Of a DNA stretch of 22,211 bases, positions 1-5,365 are shown in pieces. Where the stretch lies: positions 1 through 22,211 of the IMG/VR virus record IMGVR_UViG_3300009509_000109; one strand, written 5' to 3'. Positions within the stretch are counted from its first letter, which is position 1, and the number at the start of each line of letters is the position of its first letter. The position numbers and the translations under genes are program-made. The stretch comes from a virus. A model generated the notes under the pieces. That model was given only the letters and a program-made list of their open reading frames with translations. It was not told the DNA's origin and did not search any database.

Positions 1-519
1 CCGGCGGCCCTCGTTGTGCAGGCCGGCAAAGGCCTCGGTGTTGTTCTCGGACCAGGGCACCAGGTCGATGCGCCAGTTCTTCTCGTGCGCCGGATCCGCG
101 CTGAAAAACGCGGTAGCGGTGAACTTGAACAACTCGCGCGTCATGCTGAGTGCATGCCACTTGGCCAGCTCGGGCCAGGTCTTGCCCTTCAGCTGCGCCT
201 CGGTGTTGGCGGTGACCACGCCACGGGTGTCGACCATGGTGGACATGGCCCAGTCGATCAGCCAGGCCACCAGTGCTGATTTGCCGATGCCGTGGCCCGA
301 TCGCCTGGCGTACTGCAGCACATCACCAACGCCAGCAAACTCGTTCATCTGCAGCCGGACGCCGATGTCCTTGAGCACCACGAGCTGCCACTCGTGGGGC
401 TGTTTGCCCTCCAGCCGGCCGGATCCCCAGGGGTAGTTCCACAGCACGAACCCCAGGGGATCGTGCCGGAACTCGATCGCTCGCTCCTCCAGGGTCAGCT
501 GGCGTGCCGGCTCACCCAT
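1..519 (-). CDS. terL: Terminase large subunit, N-terminal ATPase part (runs off left edge)
   Basis: The large terminase is the ATP-driven motor that pumps phage DNA into the prohead and cuts it with a C-terminal nuclease. Reading the minus strand from the ATG at 519 gives 173 codons still open at base 1, so only the N-terminal ATPase portion is present. The early residues include PHEWQLVVL (about 41-49), which resembles the adenine-binding segment before the motor domain. The Walker A motif SGHGIGKS is at about 74-81, followed by RGVVTANTEAQ, a typical strand after the P-loop in this family. Walker B and the nuclease would lie beyond the window. The start codon overlaps the stop of the upstream small-terminase gene (TAATG), which implies translational coupling. 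The assignment is firm; the exact terminase subfamily is not determined. Confidence 0.9.
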   Translation of the reverse strand, partial: MGEPARQLTLEERAIEFRHDPLGFVLWNYPWGSGRLEGKQPHEWQLVVLKDIGVRLQMNEFAGVGDVLQYARRSGHGIGKSALVAWLIDWAMSTMVDTRGVVTANTEAQLKGKTWPELAKWHALSMTRELFKFTATAFFSADPAHEKNWRIDLVPWSENNTEAFAGLHNEGRR

Positions 520-908
520 TACTGTAGGAAGTCTTGCATATCGTCAGGCATCAGCTTGCTCTGCAGCTCGGCGCTGAAGCTGCCGGCGCCCATACGGCGC
601 AACCGCTCCTCGGCCTCGAGCATGCGCTCAGTGGCCGTGTTGTCGACAGCCACCTCGACCCGCTGCCCCGGCCGGCCATCCAGCCGGTTGGCCAGCTCCT
701 TGATCGCCTCCAGGTCGCCCTCGGCCGCGGCCACCAGTAGCTTCAGGACCGCGATGTCCATCAGCTGCCGGCCGGTCAGATCCTTGCGGACCTGCTGCCC
801 GGTCTCGTCGGTCAACAGCACCTTGTTCACGCGCTTCATCGCACGGTCGATCGCATCGCGCCAGGGAGCGCCCTTCACCGCGTTCCTGTTACCCTTCGGT
901 GCAGCCAT
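519..908 (-). CDS. terS: Putative terminase small subunit (129 aa)
   Basis: The small terminase subunit recognises the packaging site and loads the large subunit on DNA. The call rests mainly on position: it lies directly upstream of terL with a TAATG overlap. The N-terminus MAAPKGNRNAVKG resembles the lysine/asparagine-rich start of many phage small terminases. The body is charged and helical, with a basic segment near residues 13-25 and an acidic Glu-rich C-terminal third, fitting an oligomeric DNA-binding protein. The frame is open upstream to 1070, but I chose the ATG at 908 because it has a GAGGG Shine-Dalgarno eight bases upstream on the minus strand and begins the recognisable N-terminus. 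It could be another packaging accessory protein, since sequence similarity alone is moderate. Confidence 0.7.
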   Translation of the reverse strand: MAAPKGNRNAVKGAPWRDAIDRAMKRVNKVLLTDETGQQVRKDLTGRQLMDIAVLKLLVAAAEGDLEAIKELANRLDGRPGQRVEVAVDNTATERMLEAEERLRRMGAGSFSAELQSKLMPDDMQDFLQ

Positions 909-991
909 TAACACAACCCTCAAAGTACTGTACGCCCTGAATCTACACATCACCCCAGCCACAAGTAAACCTGCGGCCCCGCCGCCCGGCC

Positions 992-1039
992 CAGTCGTTT
1001 CCCGCACTGTATATAAGCACCAGTCATTTTTCGCACTGA
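992..1039. promoter_or_regulatory. Two operator-like 19-bp repeats upstream of terS
   Basis: CAGTCATTTTTCGCACTGA at 1021-1039 and a diverged copy at 992-1010 (15 of 19 positions equal) start 29 bp apart. Each is bounded by CAGT and ACTG, giving an outer dyad. On the minus strand they flank a TATATA that could be the -10 of a late terS promoter, although I see no good -35. A third copy lies at 1350-1368 beside early promoter P1. Binding sites for a phage regulator are the likeliest role, which is inference. Confidence 0.45.
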
Positions 1040-1096
1040 AATACTGAATACCATGGAAATCTCTCCACAATTACTCCAACACTACTTGGCCCGTCC

Positions 1097-1132
1097 CCCA
1101 CTCTCTCCCTCTAAAAAGGGAAGAGATGTGGG
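1097..1132. other. Bulged stem-loop next to the iteron array
   Basis: CCCAC, TCTCT and CCCT on the left pair with AGGG, AGAGA and GTGGG on the right. This gives 14 base pairs with two single-base bulges and an A-rich loop. No T-tract follows on either strand, so it is not a standard intrinsic terminator. Its place between terS and the iterons suggests an origin or control structure. A role is not established. Confidence 0.35.
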
Positions 1133-1149
1133 AGGGCAGTAGCCAAAGT

Positions 1150-1312
1150 CGGAGCAAGGAGCGGAGTCGATCGGAGTAACAGCCGGAGCAGCTCATTATG
1201 TTGAAAATCAGTCGGTTACGAAATCTCCCAAAAAGTCCGGAGCAGTTCGGAGTAAAGTCGGAGCAGCGCAAAAAATGGGCCGGAGCAGGTTTGGAGTAAA
1301 TGGTCGGAGTAA
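1150..1312 (+). repeat. Iteron array CGGAGCAR / CGGAGTAA, candidate replication origin
   Basis: Ten same-strand copies of an 8-bp unit begin at 1150, 1162 (CGGAGTCG), 1172, 1184, 1238, 1248, 1259, 1281, 1292 (TGGAGTAA) and 1305. The variants are CGGAGCAA, CGGAGCAG and CGGAGTAA. Starts within clusters are 10 to 13 bp apart, close to one helical turn, so a protein could load side by side on one face of the helix. An inverted copy, TTACTCCA, lies at 1071-1078. The array ends one base before two DnaA boxes and is followed by an AT-rich stretch. That is the layout of an iteron-type origin. The region codes for nothing convincing. A multi-site operator is the alternative. Confidence 0.7.
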
Positions 1313-1313
1313 G

Positions 1314-1334
1314 TTATCCACAGACTTATCCACA
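1314..1334 (+). promoter_or_regulatory. Two perfect DnaA boxes (TTATCCACA)
   Basis: TTATCCACA occurs at 1314-1322 and again at 1326-1334, 12 bp apart in the same orientation. This is the high-affinity consensus of the host initiator DnaA. The tandem pair directly abuts the last iteron and precedes an AT-rich stretch (1351-1395), which could serve as the unwinding element. Together this suggests DnaA-assisted opening of an origin, as in plasmids. The boxes are read directly; origin function is inferred. Confidence 0.75.
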
Positions 1335-1349
1335 GGACGACTGGGCCCT

Positions 1350-1368
1350 CAGTTATTTTTCGCACTGA
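1350..1368 (+). promoter_or_regulatory. Third operator-like 19-bp repeat, just upstream of P1
   Basis: CAGTTATTTTTCGCACTGA differs at one position from the copy at 1021-1039 and lies 13 bp upstream of the P1 -35 box. The same factor could therefore act on both the leftward late side and the rightward early promoter. Confidence 0.5.
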
Positions 1369-1381
1369 GTGAAATTATGTG

Positions 1382-1409
1382 TTGACAATACATCCTGAGC
1401 TGCTATGCT
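1382..1409 (+). promoter_or_regulatory. Promoter P1 for the first rightward operon
   Basis: A perfect -35 box TTGACA (1382-1387), a 16-bp spacer and an extended -10 TGC-TATGCT (1401-1409) form a strong sigma70-type promoter. It precedes the gene at 1449 by about 40 bases. The -35 sits in an imperfect dyad (GTGTTG-A-CAATAC). The whole promoter is closely matched by P2 near 7.9 kb, so both are probably controlled together. Confidence 0.8.
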
Positions 1410-1448
1410 GATCTCGAACACCAGCCAACCGACACGAGGAAGACTGAC

Positions 1449-1658
1449 ATGAGCCGATACAGAACAGCACGAGAGAAGAGCCGCGCCGCCTGGTTCGCCG
1501 ACTACGAGCACCGCGTGGTGTCCGCCGGCACCTTCCTGCCCGGCCGCGTGGACTGGGACCAGGCCACCTACTACTGGCACCAGGGGTTGACCGCCGAACA
1601 GGCCGCCCGGGAGGCCGCGGAGACCGTAGCCGAGGAAGCGCAGGAAATTGCCATTTAA
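1449..1658 (+). CDS. Small hypothetical protein (69 aa), first gene of the early operon
   Basis: The function is not recognised. The 69-residue product is basic at the N-terminus (MSRYRTAREKSRAAWF) and strongly acidic and helical at the C-terminus. It is rich in aromatic residues around 15-45 (WFADYE, WDQATYYW). No membrane segment or metal site is visible. The ATG has a GAGGAAG ribosome site about eight bases upstream and lies about 40 bases after the P1 -10 box, making it the first gene expressed from P1. The next gene follows after about 30 bases. Confidence 0.65.
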   Translation: MSRYRTAREKSRAAWFADYEHRVVSAGTFLPGRVDWDQATYYWHQGLTAEQAAREAAETVAEEAQEIAI

Positions 1659-1689
1659 TTGCGGATTTGACAAACAGGGGAGAATAGAC

Positions 1690-1968
1690 ATGAACGCATT
1701 CGCACAGCTCATCGACTACGAAGAGGGCCTGCTGCCCGAGGACGACACCATCGCCATGGTGCAGGCCCTGATCGACAGTGGTGACGCCTGGAAGCTGCAG
1801 GGCAGCTACGGGCGCATGGCCATGGGCATGATCGAGTCCGGGCAATGTGTCCTGGGCGAGGTCGGCCACCGGGACTACTGGGGGAACTATGTCCCCTCCC
1901 GGTACGAAGTGAAGCCCGGCACCAAGGGCAGCCTGGAATACCAACAACGCATGCAGGAGGATCTGTAA
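1690..1968 (+). CDS. Conserved phage protein with LQGSYGR motif (92 aa, DUF7417-like)
   Basis: The central stretch [19 protein letters not shown] followed by IESGQCVL matches, from memory, a short family common in phage early regions. Its hallmark is a helix, then W-x-LQGSYGR, then a Leu/Ile-x-x-G-x-C-x-L ending. Its biochemical role is unknown to me. I chose the ATG at 1690 rather than 1648 because AGGGGAG lies at the right distance upstream and the product then starts with the typical MNAF. The stop TAA overlaps the next ATG (TAATG), so this and the RadC-like gene are probably translated together. Confidence 0.75.
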   Translation: MNAFAQLIDYEEGLLPEDDTIAMVQALIDSGDAWKLQGSYGRMAMGMIESGQCVLGEVGHRDYWGNYVPSRYEVKPGTKGSLEYQQRMQEDL

Positions 1969-2447
1969 TGAGACTCTACATACAAGACAATGACGGCCAA
2001 TACCGCGTGGCCTCCGACCAGGAGGTCCGATACGAGGCCCGCAAGGCCCTGTCCCGCAAATTCCGCCGCGGGGCTACGCTCTCCTCGCCAGCTGAAACCG
2101 CTGAGGCACTGGCGCACCAGTTCGCTGACTTGGAGCACGAGGTTTTCGCCTGCCTGTTCCTGGACAATCGGCACCGGGTGATCGCCTTCGAGGAGCTGTT
2201 CCGCGGCACCATCGACGGTGCCAGCGTGTACCCGCGCGAGGTGGTGAAGCAGGCCTTGGCGCACAACGCCGCCGCCGTGATCCTGGCCCACAACCACCCG
2301 TCCGGCGATCCCGAACCGAGCCAGGCGGACCGGACGATCACCACCCGGCTGAAGGATGCACTCGCGCTGGTGGATGTCCGGGTGCTGGACCACATCGTGG
2401 TCGGTGGGGCCGAACACATCTCATTTGCTGAAAGGGGATTGATATGA
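1968..2447 (+). CDS. RadC-like JAB/JAMM domain protein (159 aa)
   Basis: The product is the JAB-type metalloprotease-fold domain of the RadC (UPF0758) family without the N-terminal helix-hairpin-helix of chromosomal RadC. The zinc site is readable: H108-N-H110, then S118 and D121 within [14 protein letters not shown], with an upstream Glu at about 75-76 in FEELFRG as likely catalytic acid. The family motif F-x-G-T-x-x-x-x-x-YPREV is also present at about 79-92. Despite its name, a DNA-repair role for RadC is doubtful. Phage and mobile-element copies have been suggested to act in anti-restriction or recombination, without a settled activity. It starts in the TAATG junction with the preceding gene and ends in an ATGA junction with the next. 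Confidence 0.88.
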   Translation: MRLYIQDNDGQYRVASDQEVRYEARKALSRKFRRGATLSSPAETAEALAHQFADLEHEVFACLFLDNRHRVIAFEELFRGTIDGASVYPREVVKQALAHNAAAVILAHNHPSGDPEPSQADRTITTRLKDALALVDVRVLDHIVVGGAEHISFAERGLI

Positions 2448-2944
2448 ACCGTGAGCAGGCAGTACAACGACTGATCGAAGAGCAGCACGAGAAGCGCGGC
2501 ATCTACGCGCCGGAGGTCGCCCGCATCGAGGACGTGGTGACCTGCGTCGAGCTGCGCGTATCACCAGGCGGCACACCTACCACCCCCCGCGTCGGCCTTC
2601 CCGTGTTCCTGAAGAACCTGGGCGGCTATCGCTCGGCGTACCGGGGCGACACGCATGTCCGGTGCTGGACAGCCGGCTACGTGGATGTCACCCCGGGGTT
2701 CCGGGAGGCGGTTGCGCCAGGCTTGTTCGAGGCCCTGTCGGTCCTGGAGTTCATCCCCTGGCAGGGGCGCTACGCCGGTTTCGGGCTGCTGGTCGGCGGG
2801 GACCGCGGCATGATCGCGCACCCCTGGCTGACAGTGCTCGAGACAGAGCCCACCCTGGCCTGGTTCGAGACCACCCGGGACTGGCTGTGGCAGCAGTTCC
2901 TGGACACCCGGAATCCGCAGCCCCGGGAGGACCTGGTGTCATGA
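2444..2944 (+). CDS. Hypothetical protein (166 aa)
   Basis: I do not recognise this family. The protein has an acidic and basic N-terminal helix ([19 protein letters not shown]) and a middle rich in Gly and aromatic residues. The C-terminal half has repeated Trp residues ([30 protein letters not shown]), suggesting a compact soluble alpha/beta fold. No catalytic motif, signal peptide or membrane segment is evident. It overlaps the genes on both sides by ATGA, so it belongs firmly to the early operon and is probably made in step with the RadC-like protein. Confidence 0.6.
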   Translation: MNREQAVQRLIEEQHEKRGIYAPEVARIEDVVTCVELRVSPGGTPTTPRVGLPVFLKNLGGYRSAYRGDTHVRCWTAGYVDVTPGFREAVAPGLFEALSVLEFIPWQGRYAGFGLLVGGDRGMIAHPWLTVLETEPTLAWFETTRDWLWQQFLDTRNPQPREDLVS

Positions 2945-3270
2945 GGTACCGCTACCGCTGCCACCGCCGGATCCCGGGCAAGGGTCTGGACCAGTCAGGA
3001 CACCGCAACCACTGCGGCGGCCGGCGCACGCTGACCCGGATGATCGAGTTCTACGTGCGCCGGCCACACTGCCCGAACTGCGGCGCCGACTCCCTCACCC
3101 TGGACCGGCACCGCATGGCCCGCGAGGTGGGGCGCTGGGCACCGACCTGCCGCTGCGATGGCTACCCATTCCCACACCGGGAGGGGAGCAAGTGGTGCCG
3201 ATCGTACCAGGGCACCTATACGGAGGAAGATATGCGCGACTACTATTACCAGACACCAGGAGCATGCTGA
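2941..3270 (+). CDS. Zinc-ribbon-like phage protein (109 aa)
   Basis: Cysteines in CPNCG (44, 47), CRCDG (70, 72) and W-C86 form a probable zinc-ribbon. The segment CDGYPFPHREGSKWC matches, from memory, a small family common in Gram-negative phages in which Y-P-x-PHR-x-GSK-x-C is nearly invariant. The N-terminus [10 protein letters not shown] is highly basic, which suggests nucleic-acid contact. The role is unknown. The ATG at 2941 overlaps the preceding stop. A longer in-frame extension exists upstream but lies inside the preceding gene and has no ribosome site. Confidence 0.75.
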   Translation: MRYRYRCHRRIPGKGLDQSGHRNHCGGRRTLTRMIEFYVRRPHCPNCGADSLTLDRHRMAREVGRWAPTCRCDGYPFPHREGSKWCRSYQGTYTEEDMRDYYYQTPGAC

Positions 3271-3473
3271 TGGACACCAGGCTATATGGGGAGTGCCGGT
3301 TTTGCCACCGCACCGTCCCGCTACACGCTCGCACACAGAAGGTGATGCGACACATGAACAACTACGCCGGGGAGAAGTGCGAGGGGTCCGGCAGGCCCCC
3401 GGTGCACCGGCTACCAGTAGCAGGGGATGGCGATGACGCCCTTGGACTTACATCCACCCGGAGGGGGAAGTGA
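3270..3473 (+). CDS. Small zinc-finger-like protein with CEGSGRPP (67 aa)
   Basis: C9-x-x-C12 near the start, H28 and C37 form a candidate zinc site. The site is followed by GSGRPP, an ending typical of a short single-finger family found in phages and actinobacteria (C-x-x-C...H...C-x-GSG-x-PP). The C-terminal tail of about 25 residues looks disordered. The start at 3270 is set by a TGATG overlap with the previous gene. The stop overlaps the next ATG in the same way. A role in nucleic-acid binding is a guess from the fold. Confidence 0.65.
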   Translation: MDTRLYGECRFCHRTVPLHARTQKVMRHMNNYAGEKCEGSGRPPVHRLPVAGDGDDALGLTSTRRGK

Positions 3474-3655
3474 TGGATAAGCGCCGCACATTCAACGGAA
3501 CGATACCAGAGCATGTGGACACCGTGCTTGACCTGGTGAACCGCATCGACCGGCTTGAGCAGGAGATCAAGCGCCAGCAGCGCATCAACCGGATGCTATG
3601 CCGGGTGATAGAGGATCAGGCTATCAAGGTAACTTTGAAGGGGGTAGAGGGATGA
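3473..3655 (+). CDS. Small coiled-coil protein (60 aa)
   Basis: No family is recognised. Residues about 15-50 form one long amphipathic helix with heptad spacing (VLDLVNRIDRLEQEIKRQQ), so a coiled-coil oligomer is likely. A GTG at 3470 would add one residue, but the ATG at 3473 is preferred because it forms the TGATG overlap with the preceding gene and lies just after GGAGGGGG. It ends in an ATGA overlap with the next gene. Confidence 0.6.
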   Translation: MDKRRTFNGTIPEHVDTVLDLVNRIDRLEQEIKRQQRINRMLCRVIEDQAIKVTLKGVEG

Positions 3656-3891
3656 GCAACGAGCTATTAAATGCGTATATCAGTTTCGGCGAGCCAAACG
3701 GAGATGACCTCGACTTCTCACAAATTGCAGATTGGGCAGGTTATCTACTTCAAGAACAGCGCGAACGCATTGCCGAGATTGAGGCTGAGAACCATCGGCT
3801 GCGGGATGCGCTTGAGGAAGTACGCGATATGATGGGAACGAATTTAGACTACACAATGGTAGCCATGCAAGCACTGGAGAAAGAGACATGA
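3652..3891 (+). CDS. Small acidic coiled-coil protein (79 aa)
   Basis: The function is not recognised. A short N-terminal region is followed by a predicted coiled coil at about 33-60 (LLQEQRERIAEIEAENHRL). The last residues MQALEKET nearly repeat the end of the next protein (TKALEKET), because the DNA around the junction is duplicated. The gene starts an AT-richer stretch compared with its neighbours. It overlaps the genes on both sides by ATGA. Confidence 0.6.
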   Translation: MSNELLNAYISFGEPNGDDLDFSQIADWAGYLLQEQRERIAEIEAENHRLRDALEEVRDMMGTNLDYTMVAMQALEKET

Positions 3892-3892
3892 G
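3869..3892 (+). repeat. Gene-junction repeat, copy 1
   Basis: A 24-bp block spanning the last codons, ribosome site and start codon (ending GAGAAAGAGACATGAG) is repeated exactly at 4153-4176. A shorter form lies at 4581-4598. Confidence 0.85.
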
Positions 3893-4175
3893 CATAGATG
3901 AACTGATTGTTGCTATAACAAGCCATGATATGGGCGATGGGTACTTTGACGCTGCAAATCTTGTATCCAAATTGCTGCCGATCAAATATCACGCGCAGTT
4001 AAAACAGCTATTCAATGGCCCGGTCTGGGACGGTGATGTAATAAGCAAATCATACCGGGACGCTTTACTCAGTTACGGACTAGCAATACGTGTCTGCGTG
4101 AAATCAGAACAGGGATATACGGGGCTGACATATTTTGGTGGCACAGTAACCAAAGCACTGGAGAAAGAGACATGA
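3888..4175 (+). CDS. Hypothetical protein (95 aa) in AT-rich cassette
   Basis: This family is not recognised. The product is a small soluble protein with a helical first half (MSIDELIVAITSHDMGDG) and a probable beta segment near the end (GLAIRVCVKSEQGYTGLTYFGG). The gene is clearly AT-richer than the surrounding operon and uses AT-ending codons (ATA, AAA, TTA), which suggests more recent acquisition. Both its start and its stop fall in copies of the 24-bp junction repeat, as if it had been inserted as a unit. It overlaps its neighbours by ATGA. Confidence 0.6.
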   Translation: MSIDELIVAITSHDMGDGYFDAANLVSKLLPIKYHAQLKQLFNGPVWDGDVISKSYRDALLSYGLAIRVCVKSEQGYTGLTYFGGTVTKALEKET

Positions 4176-4176
4176 G
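4153..4176 (+). repeat. Gene-junction repeat, copy 2
   Basis: Identical over 24 bp to 3869-3892 and placed in the same way across an ATGA stop/start overlap. The two copies enclose one complete gene. Confidence 0.85.
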
Positions 4177-4597
4177 TAATTTAGTTGAACATGCAAGAAT
4201 GGAGTTTGAAGCACTTGGCTGGCCGGGTGAAGATAAAATGCAGCAGTTGATCTGTGAAAACATAATAGAATTGCTTGAAGCATTTGCTGCTCAGGGCCAC
4301 AGTGGATCATCGGCTCATTATGCATTAAACCTTTTTGAAAAGCTCGTTAGGTTTGATCCAATATCTCCGCTCACAGGTAATGATGATGAGTGGGAAGATG
4401 TTGGTGACGGCTTGTATCAGAACAAACGCGATAGTGAGGTATTCAAAGAAGATGGAAAGGCGGCATACTGGATAAGGGGAAAAGTCTTTCGCGAGCCTAA
4501 TGGAACTTGTTTCACAAACAGTGATAGTCATGTATCAGTGGAGTTTCCGTGGACAAAACCAGAGACGGAAATTATTGAAGTGGAGGAAGAGACATGA
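4172..4597 (+). CDS. Conserved phage early protein with TGxDDEW motif (141 aa)
   Basis: I recognise the pattern from many unrelated phages, although no function is known to me. The N-terminal half is helical and ends in FDPISPLTGNDDEWEDV. The second half reads QNKRDSEVFKEDGKAAYW, then KVFREPNG, then DSHVSVEFPWTKP, predicted beta-rich. The conserved Asp/Glu/Trp cluster and the QN-x-R-x-S-x-VFK-x-x-G motif define the family. The gene shares the AT-rich composition of its upstream neighbour and is bounded by the junction repeat (start) and its shortened copy (stop). It is translated from an ATGA overlap on both sides. Confidence 0.7.
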   Translation: MSNLVEHARMEFEALGWPGEDKMQQLICENIIELLEAFAAQGHSGSSAHYALNLFEKLVRFDPISPLTGNDDEWEDVGDGLYQNKRDSEVFKEDGKAAYWIRGKVFREPNGTCFTNSDSHVSVEFPWTKPETEIIEVEEET

Positions 4598-4794
4598 GCG
4601 CATTTGATGATTGGCTTGAATCGCTAGACTTAAGACCTGAGGAGAATGTCACTCTGAATATGGCCTACATAGCGGGCCGCGCCTACCAGCGGGAGGAGGA
4701 TGCGAAGATTGCCGAGACTATAGATAGTGTTCCTTTTGTAGAGCTACGAGAGACGATTGCCCAAACAATCAGGGAGCAAAAGATAGATGATTGA
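4594..4794 (+). CDS. Small acidic hypothetical protein (66 aa)
   Basis: No family is recognised. The product is acidic and mostly helical, starts MSAFDDWLESLDLRPEEN and ends in a charged helix. The start lies in an ATGA overlap with a good GGAGGAAGAG ribosome site, which is the truncated form of the junction repeat. The end overlaps the next, very short, gene by eight bases. Confidence 0.55.
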   Translation: MSAFDDWLESLDLRPEENVTLNMAYIAGRAYQREEDAKIAETIDSVPFVELRETIAQTIREQKIDD

Positions 4795-4864
4795 GGACCT
4801 GTTCTATGCCCTGCTAGGAGTGCTCGCGTTCCTGTTGCTGCAGATATTGGTAGGATCCGTATAA
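4787..4864 (+). CDS. 25-residue single-span membrane peptide
   Basis: The frame from ATG 4787 to TAA 4862-4864 encodes an acidic start (MIEDLF) and then about 17 hydrophobic residues with one Gln (YALLGVLAFLLLQILVG), a clear single transmembrane helix. The start overlaps the preceding stop by eight bases, like the other junctions in this operon, and GGGAG lies about ten bases upstream. Tiny phage membrane peptides can act in lysis control or superinfection exclusion. No specific function can be read here. Confidence 0.5.
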   Translation: MIEDLFYALLGVLAFLLLQILVGSV

Positions 4865-5019
4865 CACTGGCCGGCGGATCTTCCTTACGGGCTCCCGGGC
4901 GGGGGGTCCCAGCCAAAGCTGACCTCGATGGCCGCCGGCCCAGCGGGCCCAGCCCGTCGTTCATAGTAACCTCGTAAGGTCAGCAGCCCCGCCCCTTCAC
5001 ATCAACCAGGAGAACAGAC
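4865..5019 (+). other. 155-bp GC-rich spacer with nested inverted repeats
   Basis: No gene is visible. The spacer holds GGCCGGCGG (4869-4877) pairing with CCGCCGGCC (4932-4940), GCTGACCT (4918-4925) pairing with AGGTCAGC (4977-4984), and a small hairpin CGGGC-CCA-GCCCG (4944-4956). It is the only sizeable gap in the early operon. No T-tract is present, so it is not an intrinsic terminator. A structured leader or small RNA is possible but unproven. Confidence 0.3.
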
Positions 5020-5244
5020 ATGCCAGAATACCGAAACGCTACCGTAGCGAGGACACAGTGGTGCCCAATGATCCGGGTCACATCTAACACGGACCAAGAC
5101 GGCTCGTACGAAGTAACGAACCGGATGGAGTCCAACCCCGGCTGTCACGAATGCTGCTGCCTCGCGGACGATTGTGCATGGTGGGTCAAATCGCAGGCCC
5201 ACCCGGACAGGGGGTACTGCGGCCACCTCCACCCGGAGACGTAG
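5020..5244 (+). CDS. Cysteine-rich small phage protein (74 aa)
   Basis: Seven cysteines occur in 74 residues: WCP near the start (C15), CHECCC (C42, C45-C47), then C52 before AWW and C67 in RGYCG. The order WCPM, C-rich cluster, C-A-W-W and GYCG matches, from memory, a small metal-binding-type family seen in Pseudomonas phages. Its function is unknown. The start ATG follows CAGGAG by about seven bases. It is the last gene of the early operon, with a strong terminator beginning just after its stop. Confidence 0.65.
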   Translation: MPEYRNATVARTQWCPMIRVTSNTDQDGSYEVTNRMESNPGCHECCCLADDCAWWVKSQAHPDRGYCGHLHPET

Positions 5245-5254
5245 CAAAAGAAAA

Positions 5255-5284
5255 CCCCGGACCAGTCACCCGGTCCGGGGTTTT
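5255..5284. terminator. Strong bidirectional intrinsic terminator
   Basis: A perfect 9-bp stem (CCCCGGACC at 5255-5263 with GGTCCGGGG at 5272-5280), an 8-base loop and TTTT on the right form an intrinsic terminator. An A4 on the left (5251-5254) makes it work in both directions. It sits between the converging early operon and the leftward helicase operon and can end both. Confidence 0.9.
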
Positions 5285-5365
5285 AATCTGACAAGGCCAC
5301 AGGGGGAGCGGACCAGATCAGCACATCAACGTGAGTATGTTACCCCGTAACACACCGTAACACAA

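Noticed and set aside
1071-1271. Minus-strand open frame across the iteron region
   Set aside because: It is built from the repeat units, has no ribosome site, and its product is an unpatterned Arg/Leu/Ser-rich string. The region is better read as control DNA.
1150-1312. CRISPR-like array
   Set aside because: The unit is only 8 bp with spacing near 10-12 bp, far from 24-40-bp repeats with unique spacers. No cas genes are near. The four-cysteine nuclease at 9677 is a DUF2800 protein, not Cas4 in a CRISPR locus.
1375-1947. Minus-strand open frame opposite the first early genes
   Set aside because: It overlaps P1 and two well-started plus-strand genes, and its product is a Gly/Pro/Arg-rich shadow typical of high-GC DNA.
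2662-2940. Upstream extension of the 109-residue zinc-ribbon gene
   Set aside because: It lies wholly inside the preceding gene in another frame, lacks a ribosome site and yields Gly/Pro/Arg-rich sequence. The ATGA overlap at 2941 is the better start.
4944-4956. Hairpin CGGGC-CCA-GCCCG as a terminator
   Set aside because: It has only five pairs and no following T-tract, and another operon gene follows at 5020 with no new promoter.
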